From Scalindua sp964437425 (GTDB taxonomy: Bacteria > Planctomycetota > Brocadiia > Brocadiales > Scalinduaceae), in the NCBI GenBank assembly GCA_964437425.1, contig CAYTGO010000004.1, positions 1 through 64,000 of the forward strand: DNA of 64,000 nucleotides, read 5' to 3'. The notes below the pieces were generated by a model. That model made no database searches and was not told the DNA's origin. It saw only the letters and a program-made list of their open reading frames with translations. The position numbers and the translations under genes are program-made. Positions 54,473-61,902 of the stretch are shown piece after piece. Numbering within the stretch: position 1 is the first letter of the stretch; each line of letters begins with the position of its first letter.

Positions 54473-55417
54473 ATGGTTACCCATATGAAAGATGTTGAAT
54501 TGCGACCACTTCTGGAGAAGAACAAATCCGAATACGCAGAGCTGCTTTATAACTCTTTTAATGTGTGGTACCGGCAGCACGGTAGAGATGAAGATTATTT
54601 TAAAGGTGGACCACAGGACACTGAAATATTCTTTGATATTTACAATGATCTGGACCCCGGCTGCTGTATCGTAGCAGTTGACAAGAATACAAAACGTCTT
54701 GTGGGATGTTGCTTTTACCACCCGAGAGAATATCACGTCAGCCTGGGTGTCATGTCTGTTCATCCGGATTATTTTGGATGCGGAATTGGAAAACTGCTGG
54801 TAAACTACATTGTAGACTACACAGAGAGTAATAATAAGGCTTTACGTGTTGTAAGCAGTGCTGTAAACATAGATTCCTTTTCATTATACAATAAAGCCGG
54901 CATCTTGCCGAGACACCTGTATCATAATATGATAATAGAGGTGTCAGCGAAAGGCTTGAACAAAACAGTTGATTGCATAGAAAACGTCCGCCCCGCACAG
55001 ATTGCTGATATACCTGCAATGATGAAACTTGAAATGGAGGTCAGTGGTATTTCACGCGAGAAGGACTTTCATTATACTATCGAAAACAGACTTGGCATAT
55101 TTCAGACTTCAGTTATTGATGGCAAAAATGGCAGTATTGATGGGTTTATGATCTCGTTGAAACATACTTTGCTGAATATGATAGGGCCAGGGGTAGCACT
55201 TACCGAAGAAGCCGCCATTGGTCTTATCCTGCATGAGTCGAACCGCTATAAGGGAGAAAAAGCTATTTTACTAATACCAATGGATAGAAGGAAAATAGTT
55301 GAAAAAATGTATGAGTGTAATGCGAAGAATTCTGAAACATATCTTTTCCAGGTACGAGGTGAGTTCAAACCATTTAACGGTGTAAATATACCAAGCTTTC
55401 TGCCTGAGACTGGTTGA
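54473..55417 (+). CDS. Tandem GNAT acetyltransferase
   Basis: A 314-residue protein with two GNAT folds. The N-terminal domain (about 5-160) has an acetyl-CoA loop GVMSVHPDYFGCGIGKLLV; the second (about 165-300) is degenerate and lacks a clear RxxGxG loop. Substrate unknown. GNAT pairs of this sort often act on small amines or protein lysines, but no assignment is possible. It stands 89 bases before the large kinase gene, on the same strand. Confidence 0.87.
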   Translation: MVTHMKDVELRPLLEKNKSEYAELLYNSFNVWYRQHGRDEDYFKGGPQDTEIFFDIYNDLDPGCCIVAVDKNTKRLVGCCFYHPREYHVSLGVMSVHPDYFGCGIGKLLVNYIVDYTESNNKALRVVSSAVNIDSFSLYNKAGILPRHLYHNMIIEVSAKGLNKTVDCIENVRPAQIADIPAMMKLEMEVSGISREKDFHYTIENRLGIFQTSVIDGKNGSIDGFMISLKHTLLNMIGPGVALTEEAAIGLILHESNRYKGEKAILLIPMDRRKIVEKMYECNAKNSETYLFQVRGEFKPFNGVNIPSFLPETG

Positions 55418-55506
55418 AAATCAATAAACGGAAAAGATGAATAAGGGCCTTACATTGATAAAAAAATAGTTTTCTAAACATACTGACATTTATAAATATT
55501 AAGTTT

Positions 55507-58329
55507 ATGAAAAATAATAGAAAACAGAAGATTCTAATAGTTGAAAGTGATACTGCCGTTGCACAGATGGAACGAAAAAAACTTGAAGAGGCAGGGTTCA
55601 TTACCGAGATAGCTGGATGCGGCAAAGACGCACTTAAGTTGCTCGAAGGTGATAAGATCAGTCTGATGCTGCTTAACCATAAGCTGCCTGACATGCCAGG
55701 CAGTGAGGTTATAGTAGCTTTAGGTGAGCACATCTGTTTATTGCCGATCGTGATAGTGGCAGCATATGGTGATGAGCATCTGGTATCTGAAATGCTTCAG
55801 TCCGGAGCTACAGATTATATAGTTAAGGATGCCGATCTGAAATTTATCCAATTGCTTCCATGGATAGTGAAAAACCATATTGAGCACAAGCTGATAGAGG
55901 AATCTCTGCGCAAGAGCGAAAGAAGACTAAAACAAGCTGAAGAAATTTCGAGCTTAGGACATTGGGAATTTAATCTTATTTCAAATACTTTATATTGGTC
56001 AGATGAGACATACCGTATTTTCAATTTGAAGCCTCAGGAATTTGAGGCCTCTTACGATGCCTTCCTGGAAGTAGTCCATCCTGAAGACAGAGAATTTGTG
56101 GATAAAACATATAATGATTCATTAAAGAATAAGACTGCTTATGACATTGTACACCGTCTGTTATTGAAAGACGGGACGATTAAGTATGTAAATGAGAAGT
56201 GTAAAACTGAATACGATGAGAACGAAAAACCATTAAGATCACTTGGCATTGTTCAGGATATTACAGAACGCAGGAAGGTTGAGGAGAAATTAGAGGAAAG
56301 CGAGAATAAATTTCGGGATTTAGTAAAATTCGCTCCGGATTCAATCTTGATCGTTGATAGTGACAACCGGATTATAATTGCGAATGATCAGACCGAGAAG
56401 GTTTATGGATATACAATAGATGAATTGATTGGTCAGTCTCACGATATTCTGCTACCGGAACGTTTTCGGCAAATCCATGATAAACACCGTAACAACTATT
56501 TATCAAAACCTCACGCAAGAGAGATGGGGGCCAGTCTTGATCTGGTTTGCCGACACAAAGACGGAAGTGAGATTCCTGTTGAGATAAGTCTGAGTCCACT
56601 GATAACGAATGAAGGTGAGCAGGTAATCTGTGTTACCCGGGATATCACTGAACGCAAGCAGGCTGATTTAAAACATAAAAAAAGCGAAGAGCGTTATCGC
56701 CTATTGACGAGGAGTATAAGTGATTACGCAATATTCATGATTACTCCTGATGGAATTGTAAATAGTTGGAATGAAGGTGTTCAAAAAATAAAAGGATATA
56801 GCCCTGACGAAATTATTGGCAAACATTTTTCTGTTTTCTATCCTGAGGAAGATGTAAAAAAAGGGAAAATAGAACATGAGCTGCAAAAAGCAAGAGAGGA
56901 TGGGAGGTGCGAGGATGAAGGATGGCGTATAAAAAAGGACGGATCGCGTTTTCTGGCAAAAGTTATTATTACTGCGTTATATGATGATAGTGGAGAATTA
57001 TATGGTTATGCAAAAGTCACGAGCGATATTACTGAACAGAAGCAGGCCGAGGAAGTATTGCAGCAAAAAGTCCAGGAACTGACAGCGCTTAGCAGGTTAA
57101 GTCAGCAGGTCAGTTCAAGCCTCTCACTTGGCCAAGTGGTAAGCGCGGCTCTTGATGAAGTTACTACTGCTCTTTCCCCTGACCTGACGCTGTTCTTCCT
57201 GAAGGATGGTGACAATTTGATTCTACAGGGCATGAGATCCGCAGATCCCAAATACCGTCACGATGAGACACCGGTGCATCGTGTGGGAGAATGTCTTTGC
57301 GGACTGTCTGTCAGCAAAGGAATTCCCATGTATTCCAGTGATATACTTAATGACACGCGTTGCACATGGGAGGAGTGCAAGAAGGCTGATTTACGTTCTT
57401 TTGCAGCACTCCCCCTGTTTGGTAAGGATGAGATTATTGGAGCACTGGGACTGGCATCCGGTACCAAGCGTGAGTTTGAAAAGCAAAGCGTATTTCTTCA
57501 GACTCTTACCAACGATATTTCTACAGGTTTGCAGAATGCCATACTTCATATGCAGGTACAGAAGCATGCTGAAGAACTGGAATCCAGGGTAGCAGAACGG
57601 ACTGATGAATTAGCCCGAGCCAACACCCGCCTTAAAGAGCTTGATCATCTAAAAAGTATGTTTATTGCAAGCATGAGTCACGAACTAAGGACGCCACTTA
57701 ATTCCATAATGGGCTTCACAGGAATAATTCTACAGGGGATGGTTGGTAAGATTTCGGATGAGCAGAGGACGCAGCTCACTATGGTAAAAAACAGCGCCAC
57801 TCACCTTTTGTCACTGATAAATGATATAATCGATATAAGCAAGATTGAGGCAGGTAAGGTGGAGATCTACATCCATAAATTCGAACTACAGACAGCTGTT
57901 AAAGAGGTAATAAACTCATTTACCGTCCTTGCGGATGAAAAAAATCTTAAAATGGATCTGAAAATACCCAAAAAAATTATGATCGAAAGCGATGAGCGAA
58001 GGATAAAACAGATCCTCGTAAATTTTATTAGTAATGCAATTAAGTTCACAGAACAAGGCAGTGTGAACGTATGCGTACTCCAGAATTCTGATACTGCTAT
58101 AGAGATCAGTGTTGCTGATACCGGTATCGGGATAAAAAAAGAGGATATGGACAAACTTTTCAAGGCGTTCAGCCGAATTCCTATTGAGGGAGTTATAAAG
58201 GAAGGTACCGGTCTGGGCCTTTATCTTTCCAGGAAGATATCTGAACTTCTTGGCTGTGAAATAATGGCTGAAAGCGAGTTTGGGAAAGGAAGTATTTTCA
58301 CGTTAACGTTGCCGTTGAGGTGCACATAA
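55507..58329 (+). CDS. REC-PAS-PAS-PAS-GAF hybrid histidine kinase
   Basis: A 940-residue soluble kinase: an N-terminal receiver-like domain (about 8-122), three PAS domains (about 145-255, 262-385, 390-505), a GAF domain (about 530-690), HisKA (about 718-785, H in ASMSHELRTP) and HATPase (about 830-938, NAIKF, DTGIGI, GTGLGL). The receiver has lost the phosphoacceptor: Asn57 stands in LMLLNHKLPD, and the switch Thr is Ala in VVAAYGD. The kinase core looks functional. It leads the signalling array; the next receiver gene starts 72 bases later. Confidence 0.95.
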   Translation: MKNNRKQKILIVESDTAVAQMERKKLEEAGFITEIAGCGKDALKLLEGDKISLMLLNHKLPDMPGSEVIVALGEHICLLPIVIVAAYGDEHLVSEMLQSGATDYIVKDADLKFIQLLPWIVKNHIEHKLIEESLRKSERRLKQAEEISSLGHWEFNLISNTLYWSDETYRIFNLKPQEFEASYDAFLEVVHPEDREFVDKTYNDSLKNKTAYDIVHRLLLKDGTIKYVNEKCKTEYDENEKPLRSLGIVQDITERRKVEEKLEESENKFRDLVKFAPDSILIVDSDNRIIIANDQTEKVYGYTIDELIGQSHDILLPERFRQIHDKHRNNYLSKPHAREMGASLDLVCRHKDGSEIPVEISLSPLITNEGEQVICVTRDITERKQADLKHKKSEERYRLLTRSISDYAIFMITPDGIVNSWNEGVQKIKGYSPDEIIGKHFSVFYPEEDVKKGKIEHELQKAREDGRCEDEGWRIKKDGSRFLAKVIITALYDDSGELYGYAKVTSDITEQKQAEEVLQQKVQELTALSRLSQQVSSSLSLGQVVSAALDEVTTALSPDLTLFFLKDGDNLILQGMRSADPKYRHDETPVHRVGECLCGLSVSKGIPMYSSDILNDTRCTWEECKKADLRSFAALPLFGKDEIIGALGLASGTKREFEKQSVFLQTLTNDISTGLQNAILHMQVQKHAEELESRVAERTDELARANTRLKELDHLKSMFIASMSHELRTPLNSIMGFTGIILQGMVGKISDEQRTQLTMVKNSATHLLSLINDIIDISKIEAGKVEIYIHKFELQTAVKEVINSFTVLADEKNLKMDLKIPKKIMIESDERRIKQILVNFISNAIKFTEQGSVNVCVLQNSDTAIEISVADTGIGIKKEDMDKLFKAFSRIPIEGVIKEGTGLGLYLSRKISELLGCEIMAESEFGKGSIFTLTLPLRCT

Positions 58330-58401
58330 AATCTGTAAATCCCTGTGCATCAGTGTGTGTTATTTAACCAGTATTTTTCCGTGTATATAAGGAGGAAAAG
58401 C

Positions 58402-58764
58402 TTGAAGCGTATTCTAATAGTTGAGGACAACGAACACAACATGTACCTTATCAACTTTATTTTGGAGAAAAACGGCTATGAAACAATAAAGGCCTTAAAC
58501 GGTGAAGAGGGAATAACACTCGCTATGAAAGAAAGACCTGACCTTATTATCATGGATATCCAGCTTCCTGATATAAATGGTCTGGAAGTAACAAGGAAGA
58601 TAAGGGAATCAAAAGTGGATGGAACTATTCCCATTATCGCTATAACATCGTATGCAATGTCAGGTGACAGGGATAAGGCGCTGGAAGCAGGATGTACGGG
58701 TTATATTGAAAAACCGATCAATCCGGATACCATCATGGCAGAGATTGAAAAATATTTGGCATAA
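58402..58764 (+). CDS. Single-domain response regulator
   Basis: Receiver of 120 residues with a complete active site: ED (8-9), phosphoacceptor D52 in LIIMDIQLPD, Thr in AITSYAM and Lys in YIEKPINP. The family resembles DivK-like receivers. TTG 58402 is used, six bases after GGAGG; an open frame beginning at 58345 would need an ATG with no ribosome binding site. Likely partner of the large kinase just upstream. Confidence 0.93.
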   Translation: MKRILIVEDNEHNMYLINFILEKNGYETIKALNGEEGITLAMKERPDLIIMDIQLPDINGLEVTRKIRESKVDGTIPIIAITSYAMSGDRDKALEAGCTGYIEKPINPDTIMAEIEKYLA

Positions 58765-58782
58765 ATCAGTGAGGAGATCAAA

Positions 58783-59727
58783 ATGGAACCTAAAGCCAGG
58801 AAAATTCTCATAGTGGATGATACTGAAGAGGACCTCTACCTGTTTAAAACCTTGTTAGAAAAGAGTGGATATGATGTTGTATCATCCAGAAACGGAGTTG
58901 AGGCCCTTGAGGAGCTGAAGAAGCACACCGTAGATATGATTGTCTCCGATGTCTTAATGCCCGTGATGGACGGCTTTCAGCTATGCAGGGAGTGTAAGAA
59001 GGACGATAGCTTAAAGAAAATATCATTTGTCTTTTATACCGCTACCTATACCGATGAGAAGGACGAGGAGTTTGCCATGAGCCTGGGTGCAGAAAAGTTC
59101 ATAGTCAAGCCATGTGAGATAAACGAGTTATTAAAGATACTCAGAGCCGTTATTGAAAGTCATGGAAAAGCGGCACCCGTTGCTATAAATGACGAGAAAA
59201 CCTATCTTGCAAAGTATAACAAACGCCTGGTTGAAAAAATCGAGCATAAGGTATTGATCCTGGAGAAAGAAATTGAAAAGCGCAAGAAGGCCGAGAAGAA
59301 ACTGCATGAACAAAAAAAGGCTTTAAAGCAAAAGAATATAGCCCTTAATGAAATTCTTGGACAAATCGAGATTGAAAAGAGACAGATAAAGGAAAATGTA
59401 ATCGCCAATGCGGAGAATCTACTTTTGCCTATTATACAAAGACTTAAATTAGAAGGAATATCACGTAAATATGTACAACTACTAGAGAAAAACTTACAAA
59501 AACTAACATCCTCATTCGGCACAAGGCTTACCGAAAAAAGAGCTAATTTAACTACCAGAGAGATTGACATTTGTAATATGATAAGAAATGGTCTTACAAA
59601 CAAGGAGATATCCCGCCTTCTAGATATCTCCATCGGGACAACAGAAAGACATCGCGCGAACATCAGAAAAAAACTAGGCATCATCAATAAAGATATCAAC
59701 CTAACATCATTCCTGAAAACACTTTAG
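58783..59727 (+). CDS. Response regulator with coiled coil and LuxR-type HTH
   Basis: A 314-residue regulator: receiver (about 5-125, phosphoacceptor D56, Lys in IVKPCE), a coiled coil (about 145-215), and a C-terminal LuxR-type helix-turn-helix (about 250-314, TTREIDICNMIRNGLTNKEI). It starts 18 bases after the previous receiver gene. From residue 177 onward it is near-identical to the PAS-LuxR protein at 59898-61196. Confidence 0.94.
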   Translation: MEPKARKILIVDDTEEDLYLFKTLLEKSGYDVVSSRNGVEALEELKKHTVDMIVSDVLMPVMDGFQLCRECKKDDSLKKISFVFYTATYTDEKDEEFAMSLGAEKFIVKPCEINELLKILRAVIESHGKAAPVAINDEKTYLAKYNKRLVEKIEHKVLILEKEIEKRKKAEKKLHEQKKALKQKNIALNEILGQIEIEKRQIKENVIANAENLLLPIIQRLKLEGISRKYVQLLEKNLQKLTSSFGTRLTEKRANLTTREIDICNMIRNGLTNKEISRLLDISIGTTERHRANIRKKLGIINKDINLTSFLKTL

Positions 59728-59796
59728 CCTGCAATTCCCTATCCCTAGCTACTATGTATTTTTCATACATATAACGTGTATAGTAAAGCCATATTG
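59311..59796 (+). repeat. Duplicated segment, copy A (coiled coil, HTH and 3' flank)
   Basis: Covers the last 140 or so codons of the response regulator gene plus 69 bases of its 3' flank. It is aligned almost base for base with copy B (60780-61264). The flank, after the stop, includes TATGTAT and ATACATA arms and the motif AAAGCCATATTG, shared by both copies. Confidence 0.85.
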
Positions 59797-59897
59797 ACTT
59801 CCCTGCAACATAGTATAGTTTATCATCATTTAACTATCCAAACTATAATAACGTTTATAATTTCCATACCCAACTTTTGATTCACAAATAGCCACAT

Positions 59898-61196
59898 ATG
59901 AATTATGAAAAGATGACAAAAGCAGAGTTAATCAGCAGGCTCAAGTCGTTTGAATCCAGTGTAGAAAATGTCGAGCGCAAGAAGGCAGGAGATGAGATAA
60001 AGGGGTTGGCAAAATTTCCAAGTGAGAATCCAAATCCTGTAATACGGGTATTTAAAGATGGCAACATACTCTATCACAACAAAGCAAGCACACCCTTATT
60101 AGATTTCTGGAATTGCCAGACATCCAGAATATTGCCTGAGAATTATATAAAGATGATTTCTGATGTTCTGCATTCTGGTTTGAGTAGTGTTGCAGAAACT
60201 GAGTGTAGAGACCGCGTAATCTCATTAACGTTTGCGCCAATAATTGAAGAGGGTTACGTTAATATCTATGGAATGGATATCACCGAGCGCAAAAAGGCAG
60301 AAGAAAATATTAAGACGATTAACGAATCTCTAGAAAAACTTGTATTTGAGCGTACAAAAAAATTAAAAGAATATAATGTGAAATTATTGAGGGAAATCAC
60401 CAGTCACGAATTGGCAAAAGAACAGAGCGAAACTATTCTTCGTACGGCTCTTGATGGTTTTCTGATGTTGGACGCTCAAGGTAGAATTCTGGATACAAAT
60501 AACGCGTACTGTAATCTAACAGGTTATAACCGTGAAGAATTACTTACGATGCGTGTATCTGATATTGAAGCTTTGGAAGATCCTGAGGATACAAAGAGAC
60601 ACATAGATCAGATAATAAAAGTGGGAGGCGACCGATTTGAAAGTAATCACAGATGTAGAGAAGGCATGATTATTGATATTGAAGTAAGCACCAATTATGT
60701 GAATATAAAAGGTGGCCGCTTTTTTTCATTCATTCGTGACATCACTGAGCGTAAACGGTTCGAGGAGAAACTACTGGAGCAAAAAAAGGCTTTAGAGCAA
60801 AAGAATATAGCCCTTAATGAAATCCTTGGGCAGATCGAAATTGAAAAGAAACAGATAAAAGATAATGTAACCGCCAATGCGGAAAACCTGCTCTTGCCTG
60901 TTATACAAAAGCTTAAACTGACAGGAGAATCACGTAAATATGTACATCTGCTGGAGAAAAACTTACAAAAACTAACATCCACATTTGGTACTAAACTAAC
61001 CGAAATGAGTGTCAGATTAACTGCCAGAGAAATTGAGATTTGCAATATGATAAAAAACGGTCTCACAAACAAAGAGATTACAAGTCTTCTGAATATCTCT
61101 CAAGGAACTACAGAGAGACATCGCGCTAATATTAGAAAAAAACTGGGTGTTATCAACAAAGATATCAACCTATCCTCTTTTCTAAAAACACTTTAA
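59898..61196 (+). CDS. PAS protein with LuxR-type HTH
   Basis: A 432-residue soluble regulator with two PAS domains (about 40-130, GAF/PAS-like, and about 170-290, DGFLMLDAQGRILDTNNAY), a coiled coil and a C-terminal LuxR-type HTH (about 370-432). It has no receiver, so it presumably senses a small ligand or redox cue directly. No clear ribosome binding site precedes the ATG. Its N terminus MNYEKMTKAELISRL is shared with the kinase at 61903. Confidence 0.92.
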   Translation: MNYEKMTKAELISRLKSFESSVENVERKKAGDEIKGLAKFPSENPNPVIRVFKDGNILYHNKASTPLLDFWNCQTSRILPENYIKMISDVLHSGLSSVAETECRDRVISLTFAPIIEEGYVNIYGMDITERKKAEENIKTINESLEKLVFERTKKLKEYNVKLLREITSHELAKEQSETILRTALDGFLMLDAQGRILDTNNAYCNLTGYNREELLTMRVSDIEALEDPEDTKRHIDQIIKVGGDRFESNHRCREGMIIDIEVSTNYVNIKGGRFFSFIRDITERKRFEEKLLEQKKALEQKNIALNEILGQIEIEKKQIKDNVTANAENLLLPVIQKLKLTGESRKYVHLLEKNLQKLTSTFGTKLTEMSVRLTAREIEICNMIKNGLTNKEITSLLNISQGTTERHRANIRKKLGVINKDINLSSFLKTL

Positions 61197-61264
61197 AAGC
61201 CTATCCAACCTGTTTTTCACTATGTATTTATCATACATACTATATGTATGATAAAGCCATATTG
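60780..61264 (+). repeat. Duplicated segment, copy B (coiled coil, HTH and 3' flank)
   Basis: Second copy of the segment at 59311-59796. It covers the end of the PAS-LuxR gene and 68 bases of 3' flank, in which TATGTAT-TTATC-ATACATA-CTA-TATGTATG forms overlapping perfect inverted repeats. Protein-level identity between copies is high (estimated by eye at over 80 percent). Confidence 0.85.
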
Positions 61265-61354
61265 TTAATTGCTTAATACCTGCGATAATTTAAATAATCA
61301 AAAATGTTCCAGTTGGAGTGTCAGAGAATAATTGCATAAAAATAAATGGAGTGA

Positions 61355-61768
61355 ATGTTGGAAGGGAAAAAGATTATACTTATTGAAGATGACTTTGACC
61401 ATGCTCATTTGATTACCGAAGCTCTTAAGGACGGAGACAGTGATGATGATATTATCCTGGTAAGAGATGGCATGGAAGCAATTGATTGTTTCCAGGAACT
61501 TAGTCTTAAGTGGAACGGACAGGTGGCGCATAAAGTTAAGCTAATTATATTGGATCTGGATTTACCAAAAATTAGTGGTGAGGATATCCTTAAATTTCTA
61601 AAAAAGAATTCCATGTATAGTGAAATACCGGTAATTATCTTATCAACAAGTTCTGTCCAGGAAAAGATTGACGAAGCATACAAAAATGGAGCCAGCGGTT
61701 ATTTTATTAAACCTGCTTCTTATGAAGAATTTGTTGAAAAGGTAAAAATTCTGAAGAAATGCTACTGA
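61355..61768 (+). CDS. Single-domain response regulator (Rcp1-like)
   Basis: Receiver of 137 residues with a long loop before the phosphoacceptor strand (about 48-60), as in phytochrome-associated Rcp1-type receivers. The acidic pair is E11-D12-D13 region, phosphoacceptor D67 in ILDLDLP, Ser/Thr in LSTSS and Lys in FIKPAS. Start ATG 61355 has GGAG three bases upstream; the adjacent TTG 61358 has better spacing. Partner kinase likely the gene at 61903. Confidence 0.92.
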   Translation: MLEGKKIILIEDDFDHAHLITEALKDGDSDDDIILVRDGMEAIDCFQELSLKWNGQVAHKVKLIILDLDLPKISGEDILKFLKKNSMYSEIPVIILSTSSVQEKIDEAYKNGASGYFIKPASYEEFVEKVKILKKCY

Positions 61769-61902
61769 AGCCTTATTCCCTGCTCCCCCCCCACTCAAGC
61801 CTTATTAGTTCACATTGTGGTGTAATTAATATGTTTGCTGTAAGTTGGAATTGATTGCATAAGCTTATAAATTATTCATGTTTGAATGATCCTGAACGTA
61901 AA

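Noticed and set aside
54473..54484. Alternative start of the double acetyltransferase at ATG 54485
   Set aside because: Equally possible, but neither start has a clear ribosome binding site, so the longer form was kept; the difference is only four residues.
58345..58401. N-terminal extension of the receiver gene from ATG 58345
   Set aside because: The extension has no receiver homology, no ribosome binding site, and GGAGG lies correctly before TTG 58402.
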